This document shows positions 1-8,499 of a stretch of 64,000 nucleotides of DNA, in pieces (position 1 is the stretch's first letter; each line of letters opens with the position of its first letter). The notes beneath the pieces were generated by a model, which was not told the origin of the DNA, did not search any database, and saw only the letters and a program-made list of their open reading frames with translations. The translations under genes and the position numbers were made by a program. The stretch is from positions 736,082-800,081 of the forward strand of contig NZ_JDTH01000002.1 in NCBI RefSeq assembly GCF_000710615.1, written 5' to 3'. This DNA comes from Haladaptatus cibarius D43 (GTDB lineage: Archaea; Halobacteriota; Halobacteria; Halobacteriales; Haladaptataceae).

Positions 1-1
1 A

Positions 2-391
2 TATGACGGCGAGATAGTCCGGAACGACTTGAATCCCGACCGTGACGCTGACACGAACTACGACGTCGCGAACATCGCCGACTACTTCGATTCCGGGTCG
101 TTCGATACCATCATCTTTGACCCACCGTTCGACGACACGCAGGCAGACGACAAGTACGACGGTTTGCATGCGAAGGATGTGTATGCTGCGTTCCGATGCT
201 TCAACGAGTTAATCCGCCCCAGTGAAACGGTTATCACGTTCGGCTGGAACTCGTGGGGGATGAAGACATTTTCCGCATTCGAGCGGTCGGATGTCTACCT
301 CCTTCAGCGTGGCCCGTGTCTTCGCGATGTCATCGTAACCATCGACTATCGAACGACGGAGTCGATAACGGACGGTGGTTGGGGTGAGTGA
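2..391 (+). CDS. Methylase-like protein, 3' part (cut by left edge)
   Basis: The frame is open from the left edge, so only the last ~129 residues are visible. The sequence holds IIFDPPF, which matches the D-P-P-[FYW] catalytic motif of SAM-dependent amino-methyltransferases acting on DNA or RNA. After it comes a helix-rich stretch (LHAKDVYAAFRCFNELIRP) and a strand VITFGWNS, the order expected in the C-terminal half of a Rossmann-type methylase. The SAM-binding glycine motif is not in view. The stop overlaps the start of the downstream tyrosine recombinase, so the two are probably cotranscribed. Inference: an accessory methylase at the end of a mobile element. It could instead be an rRNA-type methylase-fold protein, because the DPPF motif alone does not set the substrate. 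Confidence 0.6.
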   Translation, partial: YDGEIVRNDLNPDRDADTNYDVANIADYFDSGSFDTIIFDPPFDDTQADDKYDGLHAKDVYAAFRCFNELIRPSETVITFGWNSWGMKTFSAFERSDVYLLQRGPCLRDVIVTIDYRTTESITDGGWGE

Positions 392-1433
392 GATCGACGA
401 GACGAAAAGTACAGTTCGAAATCTCTCGCCTGTCGAAGCGGCAGAGCGATTCATCGCGGCGCGCGAGAACAGGAACAGCCAGAAGACGGTTCGAAGCTAT
501 CGGAATCGGTTGAACGAGTTCGTCGCGTGGGCGGAAGAGAACGACATCGAGTCGATGCGTGACCTCGACGGCTGGTGGCTCGACGAATTCGAGCGCTATC
601 TGGAGACGACGGAGAACGCTCCCACCACGATCAAGGGCAAGATGTCGGCGCTGAACCAGTTGCTCCAGTACTGCGCATCTATCGAGGTCGTGGACGAGCG
701 TCTCCCCGAGAAGTGTGAGCCGCCGAAGCTCACGAGGGAGGAGGAGACGAGCGACGATTTGCTGGCGTCCGAGGATGCGAAGGAGTACCTCGCGTTTTAC
801 CGCGACTCGACGAAACACTACGGGACGATTCAGCACGTCGTGCTGGAACTCATCTGGCATATCGGTGGCCGAATCAGTTGTTTCCGTGCGCTCGATTACG
901 GCGATTGGTATCCTGACCAGCGAAAGCTGGAGTTTCGGCATCGGCCGCCGACGCGATTGAAGAAGGAGGGCCGCCACGAGCGCAACGTGTTGGTTTGCGA
1001 GCCGGTCGCGGAGGCGCTTGACTTCTGGAGGGAACGTGAGCGCCCGGAAAAGCGAGATGACAACGGGCGGAGGCCGTTGTTGACGACATCCCACGGTCGT
1101 GCGTCCGACTCGTCGATTCGGTGCTGGGCGTATCAGGCGACTCAGCCGTGTTTGTACACTGGCTGTCCGCACAACAGCGACCGTGAATCCTGTTCGTACA
1201 CGCAACGCCAGCATTCGAGCAAGTGTCCATCGAGCCGAGGCCCGCACGCGATTCGGACTGGTTCGATTACGTGGCAACTGAACAACGGTATCTCGTATGT
1301 GAAGGTGGCGAAGCGGGCGGCGGCGTCTCCTGAGACGATTCGGCGATACTACGACAAGCCGGATTACGACGAGGAACTGGAGCGGCGGCGTCCCGAAACA
1401 GAGAATCTCGACATCCTCACGAGTCCGTTCTAA
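384..1433 (+). CDS. Tyrosine recombinase / phage-type integrase
   Basis: Site-specific recombinase that cuts and rejoins DNA through a 3'-phosphotyrosine. Residues ~15-95 form a SAM-like core-binding domain; the catalytic domain follows. Likely catalytic residues are Arg163 (in GGRIS), the pair His288-x-x-Arg291 (HAIR) and Tyr322/323 (RRYYDKP). Between the two Arg boxes is a Cys/His cluster (Cys256, Cys261, His263, Cys270, Cys281) ending in SKCPSSRGPH, a layout I recall from other haloarchaeal integrases and likely to bind zinc. I chose GTG at 384, which overlaps the upstream stop by a few bases; GTG at 375 is an alternative. All catalytic residues are present, so the protein should be active. 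Its place beside a methylase-like gene points to a provirus or integrative element extending left of the window. Confidence 0.88.
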   Translation: MSEIDETKSTVRNLSPVEAAERFIAARENRNSQKTVRSYRNRLNEFVAWAEENDIESMRDLDGWWLDEFERYLETTENAPTTIKGKMSALNQLLQYCASIEVVDERLPEKCEPPKLTREEETSDDLLASEDAKEYLAFYRDSTKHYGTIQHVVLELIWHIGGRISCFRALDYGDWYPDQRKLEFRHRPPTRLKKEGRHERNVLVCEPVAEALDFWRERERPEKRDDNGRRPLLTTSHGRASDSSIRCWAYQATQPCLYTGCPHNSDRESCSYTQRQHSSKCPSSRGPHAIRTGSITWQLNNGISYVKVAKRAAASPETIRRYYDKPDYDEELERRRPETENLDILTSPF

Positions 1434-1677
1434 ACCGACCATGAATTACAGTTTCCTTCGGCAGAAATCGATAGACGGCAGTATCGCGCAGTTACTAGTT
1501 GATGACCCTCCGACCCCATTCTTATTTCGACGTAAATTGACGAGCGAAGCGAGGAGTCCGCGTCGGATTTCAGTCGAACCGACGCAGTAGGAATCAGTTG
1601 TCGTTTTCGTAGCCCGTTCAGACCATCCATAACAAAGTGTGAATCTGCCGTGCAGGCATCCACACAAGTGACTACTG

Positions 1678-3015
1678 ATGCCCTCGAAACGCCGTCCACG
1701 AACCCGCCGACAGCTACTCCGAATTTCCGGTACTGCCCTCATGGGAACTGTTCTCGCTGGTTGTGCTGGTTTGATGGATGACGAGGGCGAAACGACCAAG
1801 AACACCCAAACGACCACGAGCGAAAAGAAGGGTTCCGGAGAGTTGACGCTACAGAAAGTGGGTCAACTGCAACCGTCCGGTAACGCTCCTCCCAGCGGTG
1901 GCTATTCGGAAGTCTCGATCCGAGAGGACGGCAAATATGCCATCCTCGGTTCGAAGTGGGGAATTAGTGGTTCGTATCTCATCAACCTCGACGACCCCGA
2001 CAATCCGAACCAGGTTCATCATCTCGGCAATCCGAACAGCGCGCCGAACTTGGACGTCAAGTTCGACTTCCGAGACGGACTGTACTATCGAGCCATCGAG
2101 CGACATCATCCCGGGAATTTCGAAGTCGTCGATTACGGCTACGACGTCGGCACACCGAGCAACCCGACGGTCGTCGGCACCGCCTCGGATGGGAAATCAC
2201 ACAACGTGACACCGCATCCGACGAAGCCGGTTCTCTACACAGTGAATTACCGGTTAGAGACGAGTGGGTTCGACGTGTACGACGTGCGCGACCCGACGAA
2301 TCCCAACAAAATCAGTGAGCATGGCCCGCGGGGAGCGGGCCACGACGTTACGGTTGACCCGGAACGCGAGGTGCTCTGTTGTTTCTATCAGTCCGGAGAG
2401 TTCATCGGGATCGTCATCTACGACGTGAGCGAGCCACGAAAGCCGAGCGAAATCGGCCGATTCGACTACCAGCGGCGAAAATCGTACAGCACAGCCAACG
2501 TCGGAGAAGAAGCGTTTGGGAGCGCACACCACGGACATTTCGACCCCCGCCGCGAGTTGCTCATCGTGGGTGACGAGCGACCGCAGGGGATTCCGGGTGG
2601 AAAACACGTTTTCGACGTCGGATGGAAAGACGGGTCGCTATCGAATCCGATTCCGGTCGGGTTTACCGTTTCGCCGAACGCACAGCGTATGGCGGAGGAC
2701 GACTTCGCGAAACGTTTCGATTGGACAGGTCACCATTTCAGCATCGTCCCGTGGAGTGAACGGACGTTCATCGTCAGCGCCGACTGGCACGAAGGAGTGA
2801 TGGTGTACGACATTACAGACCCGACGAACCCGAATCCGGTCGACCGGTATCCGACCGACGACGGGATGAACTCGCTCACGCCGAACGACAAAGTTGCACA
2901 GTTCGGCGAGGCACCGATGGCGTGGACGGCGCGGTACGACGCGAACCGCGAACTCGTCGTCGTGAGTGATACGTTTACTGGGCTGTATACGTTCAAACTG
3001 GCGACGAGAAAGTAG
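1678..3015 (+). CDS. Tat-exported lipoprotein with LVIVD-like beta-propeller repeats
   Basis: The N-terminus has a twin-arginine signal (Arg10-Arg11, then LLRISGTALMGTVLAGC) with a lipobox Cys at residue 29, so the 445-residue protein should be exported folded and anchored outside the membrane by lipid. After a Thr/Lys-rich linker the body repeats a pattern in which a strand is followed by YDVxDPxNP (INLDDPDNPNQ, YDVRDPTNPNK, YDVSEPRKPSE, YDITDPTNPNP). This is the signature of LVIVD/choice-of-anchor repeats that build a beta-propeller. No catalytic residues are evident, and the role (surface binding or scaffold) is unknown. The gene stands alone, with about 240 bases of noncoding DNA upstream. 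ATG is the only sensible start because the Tat signal begins right after it. Confidence 0.8.
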   Translation: MPSKRRPRTRRQLLRISGTALMGTVLAGCAGLMDDEGETTKNTQTTTSEKKGSGELTLQKVGQLQPSGNAPPSGGYSEVSIREDGKYAILGSKWGISGSYLINLDDPDNPNQVHHLGNPNSAPNLDVKFDFRDGLYYRAIERHHPGNFEVVDYGYDVGTPSNPTVVGTASDGKSHNVTPHPTKPVLYTVNYRLETSGFDVYDVRDPTNPNKISEHGPRGAGHDVTVDPEREVLCCFYQSGEFIGIVIYDVSEPRKPSEIGRFDYQRRKSYSTANVGEEAFGSAHHGHFDPRRELLIVGDERPQGIPGGKHVFDVGWKDGSLSNPIPVGFTVSPNAQRMAEDDFAKRFDWTGHHFSIVPWSERTFIVSADWHEGVMVYDITDPTNPNPVDRYPTDDGMNSLTPNDKVAQFGEAPMAWTARYDANRELVVVSDTFTGLYTFKLATRK

Positions 3016-3049
3016 AACAGTTGAGTCGGTCGGCCGTGGCGGCGTTCCG

Positions 3050-3622
3050 CTATCGCCCCGTGACCGCCTGTCGGAGCTCCGCGACGATTGGCGCGCCGTC
3101 TACGAGCCAGAGGAGGAACACGAGCGAGTACGGCGCGAGGTAGATGGCGAGCACCATCAACTGCGTTTCCGTCGAGAGCGAGTACAGAAACGCGCCGATG
3201 ATGCTGAACGCGCGGTCGAACAGGGACACCTCGTGACCGTAGGGCGGCAACGTCACGACGGGCCAGAGGACGGGTGCGAACGGCGACTCGTCGCGCCCGA
3301 CGATTCGGATGAGCACGTCGCCAGCCAAGTGTGACCAGTAGCCGACCGTGAACGCCGCACCGACCGCAGTTCGGCCTTTGAACAGTGCGGCGGCAAGAAC
3401 CAGCAGGCCGACTGAAATCGCAACGAACACAGAGTGAGCGACGGAGTAGCCCTGCGGGAACAGATGCAGACCCCACGAGAGGGTTTTGTCCACGAGGTCG
3501 GGTAACTGCGTTCCGAAAAGGAGGGCGAGCACCGCGAGTCCGGCGGGCGGCGCGCGCGTCCAAATGCGATGGCCGAGTGAGTACACGACGTAGCCGAACG
3601 CAGCGTGACCCCACGGCATCAT
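3050..3622 (-). CDS. Membrane-bound metal-dependent hydrolase (DUF457/YdjM-like)
   Basis: A ~190-residue polytopic membrane protein starting MMPWGHAAFGYVVYSLG. It has the pattern of the YdjM/DUF457 family: an early WGHAAFGY histidine, QLPDLVDK, a central YSVAHSVF, and GYWSHLAGD. These His and Asp residues are the proposed metal ligands, and four to five hydrophobic segments separate them. Substrate is not known for the family. I placed the start at the double ATG near 3617-3622 because a GGTGA ribosome-binding sequence lies just upstream; a longer in-frame extension to 3697 would add a Cys/His-rich, poorly conserved tail. The gene ends 34 bases from the convergent lipoprotein gene. Confidence 0.72.
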   Translation of the reverse strand: MMPWGHAAFGYVVYSLGHRIWTRAPPAGLAVLALLFGTQLPDLVDKTLSWGLHLFPQGYSVAHSVFVAISVGLLVLAAALFKGRTAVGAAFTVGYWSHLAGDVLIRIVGRDESPFAPVLWPVVTLPPYGHEVSLFDRAFSIIGAFLYSLSTETQLMVLAIYLAPYSLVFLLWLVDGAPIVAELRQAVTGR

Positions 3623-3840
3623 GGCCTGCTCACCGCAGGGGATGCAGTGGCAGTGCGACGTGGGAGGGAACCAATCGTTCGCATCGGACTCCGACACGGG
3701 TAGCTCATCTGGCTTTGGGTAGCAGTTCGAGGAATAAAAATCCGAAGAAGTTCCCGATTGTTTCCGTATGGGGATGTGATTGTATCGGTTACCCTCGGCA
3801 GTACGGAGGTGAGTAAACGGTACAGTATAATTGTCTCCGA

Positions 3841-4152
3841 CTACTCTTTCACGACGACTTTCCCGTTCGCGTCAACGGTTACCTCGTACACGTCGTAGTG
3901 GAAGGTCATGGAGACGTTGTCGCGCGCCTCGCCGTACCGTCGGGTACGGAACAGGGCATCGATGGCGTCACAGTTCACGACTGCGTGAAGCGGGCGCATC
4001 TCGTTCGGATGCTCGTCCATCACCTCTGCGAGGACGCGTACGATACCTGCACACGTGTGTCCGTTGGCCATCTCCGATTCGATGTCGAAGACGTACGTCG
4101 AAGACGCTTCGGACGAATCGTCGCCACTGTGATTTTCTATTTCGATTCCCAT
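3841..4152 (-). CDS. HalOD1 domain protein (first of two)
   Basis: Small acidic protein of ~103 residues. The core (AGIVRVLAEVMDEHPNEMRPLHAVVNCDAIDALF ... VSMTFHYDVYEVTVDANGKVVV) matches the halobacterial output domain 1 fold: a helix pair with the MRPL motif, D-A-[IL]-D-x-LF, then two C-terminal strands with F-x-Y-x-x-[YH]-x-V-T-V. HalOD1 domains are found alone or at the end of haloarchaeal two-component response regulators; a molecular function is not established. A TATA-like GATATATAC (minus strand, near 4206-4214) lies ~55 bases upstream of the ATG chosen. A GTG at 4179 is an alternative nearly leaderless start. It is a diverged paralogue of the gene at 4361. Confidence 0.75.
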   Translation of the reverse strand: MGIEIENHSGDDSSEASSTYVFDIESEMANGHTCAGIVRVLAEVMDEHPNEMRPLHAVVNCDAIDALFRTRRYGEARDNVSMTFHYDVYEVTVDANGKVVVKE

Positions 4153-4360
4153 ACGATTGTCAGTAGGCGGTTTAACCACGATTGTACTACTACGGATTCA
4201 GAGGCGCAATGAGTATATATCTATCGACGACTTGCGGATACCACTGGTGAATTGTCCAGTATCACTGAAACACGACGACAATATTCGAATCCGAGAGATA
4301 TTATTCAACGGAGACATTCACGGTTGAAATACTATCTGTCCGTGAGACAGGAGTGATCTA

Positions 4361-4708
4361 TCAGTTGTCACCGGAAGTGGATTCGGATGCCGAGGAGAAA
4401 GATTCCATAGAACCGACTGATTCGGGCGACTCGGTCGAACGCTCTCGAAGACGTTCGATTTCGACTCGCCCGTCGCTGTACACCGTTACCTCGTGGCCAT
4501 CGTAGTCGAAACTCACGTGACCATCCGAGCGAGGGTTTCCGAGTTGTGTTTTCGAAAACAAGGAGTCGAGCGCGTCCGGGTCGATAATATCGTAGAGGAC
4601 TGGTCTGATTTCCGTGGGCATCGTCCCTTCGTGTTCGGCGATGGCGTTAACGACCCGAATACTGGGCCGGTCGTCGATACTCGACTCGCGCTCGGTGGAA
4701 TCATCCAT
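4361..4708 (-). CDS. HalOD1 domain protein (second of two)
   Basis: About 115 residues with the same core as its neighbour: RVVNAIAEHEGTMPTEIRPVLYDIIDPDALDSLF followed by HVSFDYDGHEVTVYSDGRVEI. Relative to the paralogue it has a longer Ser/Glu-rich disordered C-tail (RSTESPESVGSMESFSSAS). The ATG at 4708 is preceded by GAGGACGAG, which can act as a ribosome-binding site; an in-frame extension to 4804 would encode an unrelated hydrophobic stretch and is less likely. The gene is separated from the first HalOD1 gene by ~200 AT-rich bases, so they are probably independent units. It is divergent from dinB. Confidence 0.75.
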   Translation of the reverse strand: MDDSTERESSIDDRPSIRVVNAIAEHEGTMPTEIRPVLYDIIDPDALDSLFSKTQLGNPRSDGHVSFDYDGHEVTVYSDGRVEIERLRERSTESPESVGSMESFSSASESTSGDN

Positions 4709-4883
4709 CTCGTCCTCTGCTACCACACATCCCCCAATAAATATGCCGAAACATGCTATAGAGCGCCCAAAGCCCCTATATTTAGTGCTTTTGGCCTCTC
4801 CCATCCTCGCGCGCAGAATTTACCCGAACACTTCCACCGCGGTTTGCACAGTTTAATTCGACTGGCGCGAGAACGCACCACTG

Positions 4884-6194
4884 ATGTCGAACCGCGGCGG
4901 TTCACGCTTACCCGGCGTCGGCGACGAGCGCGAGGAGCGAATCGTCTTCCACGTCGATATGGACTGTTTCTACGCGGCTTGCGAACGCCTCCGCGAACCC
5001 GAACTCGAAGGCGAACCGGTTGTCGTCGGCATGGGATACGAAGAAGGGGAATCACATGGCGCAGTCGCAACCGCGAGTTACGAAGCCCGAGAACACGGCG
5101 TCGAGAGCGCACAAGCCATCGGAAAAGCACTCGAACGACTGCCGCGGAAAGGAGTCGCGGAGACCGCTGGCGATGATTCGGATGCGACGGGCTACTACCG
5201 TCCCGTGGACATCGACTTTTACAAATCCGTCAGCGAAGACGTGAGGGCCATTCTCCACGACTGCGCGGATACCGTGCGCGAGGTGAGCATCGACGAGGCC
5301 TACCTCGACGTGACCGACCGAACCGCGTGGACAGTCGCGGAGGGGTTCGCCCGGCACGTCAAAAACCGAATTCAGCGCGAGGTCGGCGTCCCGGCGAGCG
5401 TCGGCGTCGCGCCGAACATGAGCACCGCCAAAATCGCAAGCGACTACGACAAACCGGACGGCTTGGTCGTCGTGGAACCGGGAACCGTCCGCGACTTTCT
5501 CGCCCCACTCGGCGTGGCCGAGATTCACGGTGTCGGCCCCGTGACGGCGCGAGAACTCCACGAAATGGGCATCGAGACGGCGGGCGACTTAGCCGACGGC
5601 GACCCCCGTGCGCTCGCCGACCGATTCGGCGAGCGCGGACGCGAACTTCACCAGCGAGCGCGCGGCGACGACGACCGGGAGGTTACGCCGCGGGGGCGAC
5701 CGAAAAGTCTCTCGCGCGAATCCGCGTTTACCAGTGCGACGAGCGACTCCGAGGAAAAACGCTCGCGTGTCGAAACCCTCGCAACCGCCGTGGCGGAGCG
5801 CGCCAGCGACCGAAACGCGATGTACCGAACCATCGGCGTGAAGGTCGTGACGCCACCATTCGACGTACACACCCGCGAGCGGTCGCTTCCCGGCCCGGTT
5901 GACGACCCGGAACTCGTCGTCTCCGTCGCGCTCAATTTGCTTTCTGAGTTCGCAGACGACCGAGTTCGAAAAGTCGGCGTGCGCGTCTCGAATCTCCAAT
6001 TTACCGAAATCGACCAGACGAGTCTCGACGGATTCGACGCGCCAAAGCGCGTCGAATCGGAAGGGAATGGAGAGGAACCATCGGACACCGAGCGAGAATC
6101 GACCGAGAGCGATGCCGAGGAGAAGAACGCCGAAACGGACGAATCCCAAACTGAAAACTCCCGTTCCGGTCAGGTGTCGCTTTCCGACTTTTGA
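4884..6194 (+). CDS. dinB: DNA polymerase IV (Y-family translesion polymerase) with C-terminal PIP box
   Basis: Copies damaged DNA past lesions. The N-terminal palm has VFHVDMDCFYAACE, which carries the first catalytic Asp and the steric-gate aromatic residue, and SIDEAYLD, which carries the Asp-Glu pair for metal binding. PASVGVAPNMSTAKIASDYDKP and IHGVGPVTAREL (thumb helix-hairpin-helix) follow, then the little finger (about 235-350). After an acidic low-complexity linker the last residues are QVSLSDF (Gln430, Leu433, Phe436), a QxxLxxF PCNA-interacting box. At 436 residues it is longer than typical DinB (~350) because of that linker. A TTTAAT element ~28 bases before the ATG suggests a leaderless transcript. 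The gene is immediately followed by a small conserved gene on the same strand. Confidence 0.96.
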   Translation: MSNRGGSRLPGVGDEREERIVFHVDMDCFYAACERLREPELEGEPVVVGMGYEEGESHGAVATASYEAREHGVESAQAIGKALERLPRKGVAETAGDDSDATGYYRPVDIDFYKSVSEDVRAILHDCADTVREVSIDEAYLDVTDRTAWTVAEGFARHVKNRIQREVGVPASVGVAPNMSTAKIASDYDKPDGLVVVEPGTVRDFLAPLGVAEIHGVGPVTARELHEMGIETAGDLADGDPRALADRFGERGRELHQRARGDDDREVTPRGRPKSLSRESAFTSATSDSEEKRSRVETLATAVAERASDRNAMYRTIGVKVVTPPFDVHTRERSLPGPVDDPELVVSVALNLLSEFADDRVRKVGVRVSNLQFTEIDQTSLDGFDAPKRVESEGNGEEPSDTERESTESDAEEKNAETDESQTENSRSGQVSLSDF

Positions 6195-6219
6195 TTACCA
6201 TCGACTCCATACGCTCGAT

Positions 6220-6495
6220 ATGAACAAGCTAGCGCAGGCCGGTGAGGGTCGCTGGCATCTCCCGCAACACGCCCACATCATCGTCTACGAGGCCGAAAAG
6301 GGAGACGAACTCCTCACGATTTACGACTGCGGAGCGGCACAAAAACCGCCGTCTGCGCAGGTCATTGGAAACCTCGTCCGCGTTCGGGCCGAACACGAAC
6401 TCGACCGAACCGTGACTGGCTACATCGTCAAAATGCGGGAACGGTCGGTGCTGGTCGAACAGGACGCAGACCACTTCGTCATCACTCCGGTCTAA
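6220..6495 (+). CDS. Conserved small haloarchaeal protein of unknown function
   Basis: A 91-residue protein starting MNKLAQAGEGRWHLPQHAHIIVYEAEKGDELLTIYDC. It is predicted to be beta-rich, with no membrane segment or signal peptide. The alternation of strands and the closing segment RTVTGYIVKMRERSVLVEQDADHFVITPV resemble a small beta-barrel, but I do not recognise the family. It starts 25 bases after dinB, in the same direction, and may share its transcript. Codon and amino-acid use fit the surrounding genome, so I treat it as real although its role is unknown. Confidence 0.6.
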   Translation: MNKLAQAGEGRWHLPQHAHIIVYEAEKGDELLTIYDCGAAQKPPSAQVIGNLVRVRAEHELDRTVTGYIVKMRERSVLVEQDADHFVITPV

Positions 6496-6519
6496 TTTTC
6501 GAGGAGGTACTAAACCGGC

Positions 6520-7164
6520 TCAGAGCGGGGAAACGAGGTCTTCCAGCGCGGCCGTCGGGTCATCGGCCTTTGCGACGCCGCTGGCCAGCAGGACGCCCTC
6601 GGCACCCAATTCGCGCGCCGACACGAGGTCTTCGCCCGTGCTGATTCCCGCGCCGCAGAAGACGCTCACGTTCTCGTCCACTGCTTCCGCCGCGGCCACG
6701 GCGTCGGTGACGATGTCCGGGTCGGCCTTGCTGACGGGCGTTCCGGTGCCGATGAGTTCCGGCGGTTCGACCGCAACGGCATTCGGGCCGAGTGCGGCGA
6801 CCGCACCGACCTGTTCGGGGTTGTTCGCGCAGACGGTCGTGTCGAGTCCGGCGCGCTCTGCGGCGTCCAGTCCCGCGTCGATGTCCGCCAATTTGAGGCG
6901 ATTTTCGGAGTGGTTGAGCATGGTTCCGGTCGCGCCCGCGTCGGCGACTGCCTCCGCGAGGGTGCTTCCGGTGTGGCTTCCGTGTTCGACTGGACTGACG
7001 TGCTGCCCCCACGTTTCGACGCCCGTCTCCGCGACCTGCGAGAGGTGGGCCGTCTGGGGCGCGACAGCGATGTCCACGCCGCTCGCGTCGCTCACGTCGC
7101 GGACGGCTTCCGCGATTTCGATTGGGTCGCAGGGGTACGCCTTCAGGTTGACGAGTACGAACAT
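6520..7164 (-). CDS. tpiA: Triose-phosphate isomerase
   Basis: Interconverts glyceraldehyde-3-phosphate and dihydroxyacetone phosphate in the cytoplasm. At 214 residues it has the short archaeal length. Visible motifs are VLVNLKAYP (substrate Lys8), MLNHSENR with the catalytic His, [12 protein letters not shown] with the catalytic Glu, and the phosphate-binding [12 protein letters not shown] and [11 protein letters not shown] near the C-terminus. The ATG at 7164 is chosen because the family starts directly with the first barrel strand. About 270 bases of noncoding DNA separate it from the upstream F420 enzyme, so it likely has its own promoter. Confidence 0.96.
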   Translation of the reverse strand: MFVLVNLKAYPCDPIEIAEAVRDVSDASGVDIAVAPQTAHLSQVAETGVETWGQHVSPVEHGSHTGSTLAEAVADAGATGTMLNHSENRLKLADIDAGLDAAERAGLDTTVCANNPEQVGAVAALGPNAVAVEPPELIGTGTPVSKADPDIVTDAVAAAEAVDENVSVFCGAGISTGEDLVSARELGAEGVLLASGVAKADDPTAALEDLVSPL

Positions 7165-7433
7165 GTCCGAATCGACTGTCGGCGCGCCCAAATAGATTCC
7201 GAGTGCGCGAAACCGTGGTGGAAGGGAGGAAGAAGACGACTCTCTCGTGTTGGTGTGGCTATTGGTTGGCAGTGGGGCGCACACATGTTGCAAGCCACAC
7301 CTGCGAGACAGTGACTTTGGTACTGTGATGACTGCTGTGGCTCCCACTCCGCCAAATCGGTGTCTGTGATTTGTACTCTTTTCCCTAATCGAAACGTTCA
7401 AAAAATATGTTCCAGTTCGCTTCCTGCAGTCGC

Positions 7434-8387
7434 TCACCCGAACTCGGGCAGAACCTCTTCTTCGTAAAAGTCGAAAAACGACTCCTGATTCGGGCCGATT
7501 TGGTGGACGTAAACGTGGTCGTAGCCCGCGTCCACGAACTGTTGTAGGTTGTCGAGATGCGTCTCCGGGTCGGGGTCGGTGACGATGCTTCCCGCCGCGA
7601 TGTCCTCTCTGGTGACCATCTGGCAGGTCTGCTCGAAATGCGTCGGCGTGGACAGTTGGGCGGCGAGTTCGCCCGGAAGCGACGTATTCGGCCAGTTTTC
7701 CAGCGCCGTGTCGATTGCCTCCTCCTCGTCTTCGGCGTAGCAAACCGACATCTGGCTGTACTTCGGCCCGGAACCACCGGCTTCTTCGAACGTCTCGACC
7801 ACGTCTTGCGGGCCAACACTCCAGAAGCCGTCACTGATTTCGGCGGCTGATTTCGCCGCCCGAGGCCCGTAGGCCGAGACGACGATGTCCGGCGGTTCGT
7901 CGGGGAGGGTGTACAGACGCGCGTTTTCGACCGTAAAGTGGTCGCCGTGATAGCTCTGTTGTCCGCCCTGCCAGAGTTTCCGGATGATTTCGACCGCCTC
8001 TTCGAGCATGTCGAGTCGAATCGGATGTTCGGGCCAATGTTCGCCGGTGATGTGCTCGTTCAGTCGCTCGCCCGTCCCGACGCCGAGGAAGAACTTTCCC
8101 TCGAACATCGTGGCGGCGGTCGCGGCGGCCTGCGCCACGATTACCGGATGGATTCGCATAATTGGACACGTGACACCCACTCCTACCGGCAGGTCGTCGG
8201 TCGCAGTGGCAACACCGCCGAGAGTTGACCAAACGAACGGACTGTGGCCCTGCTGGCTAATCCACGGATGGAAGTGGTCAGAAATCGACGCGAAATCGAA
8301 CCCCACCGCTTCGGCGCGGGTGGCGTGTTCGACCAAGTCGTTCGGATGATGCTCCTCGCTCGACAGCGTGTAGCCGAGTTGCGTCAT
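7434..8387 (-). CDS. LLM-class F420-dependent oxidoreductase (G6PDH-like family)
   Basis: 317-residue flavin-superfamily TIM barrel. It begins [39 protein letters not shown], with the ISDHFHPW motif typical of the F420-dependent glucose-6-phosphate dehydrogenase-like branch. Next are [22 protein letters not shown], the cofactor-binding [13 protein letters not shown], and [19 protein letters not shown]. It should transfer hydride to or from coenzyme F420. True glucose-6-phosphate activity is not implied: many haloarchaeal members have no known substrate. It is a single gene, with ~110 bases separating it from the downstream end of the Gln-rich gene. Confidence 0.85.
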   Translation of the reverse strand: MTQLGYTLSSEEHHPNDLVEHATRAEAVGFDFASISDHFHPWISQQGHSPFVWSTLGGVATATDDLPVGVGVTCPIMRIHPVIVAQAAATAATMFEGKFFLGVGTGERLNEHITGEHWPEHPIRLDMLEEAVEIIRKLWQGGQQSYHGDHFTVENARLYTLPDEPPDIVVSAYGPRAAKSAAEISDGFWSVGPQDVVETFEEAGGSGPKYSQMSVCYAEDEEEAIDTALENWPNTSLPGELAAQLSTPTHFEQTCQMVTREDIAAGSIVTDPDPETHLDNLQQFVDAGYDHVYVHQIGPNQESFFDFYEEEVLPEFG

Positions 8388-8499
8388 CGGCTTCCCTCCA
8401 CTGGTTCGAATTTCATAGCATCCACGCTACACCAGTCGTTCGCATGAACGCACTGGCTGAAAAAGCAAGGTCGAAATCGTACCGCACCTCCTCACGACT

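Noticed and set aside
330-1442. Long frame on the minus strand across the integrase gene
   Set aside because: It runs antisense through the catalytic motifs of the recombinase, has Arg/Leu-rich shadow composition and matches no family.
1434-1677. Attachment site next to the integrase
   Set aside because: No tRNA gene or convincing direct repeat is visible within the window on this side; the element probably extends leftward.
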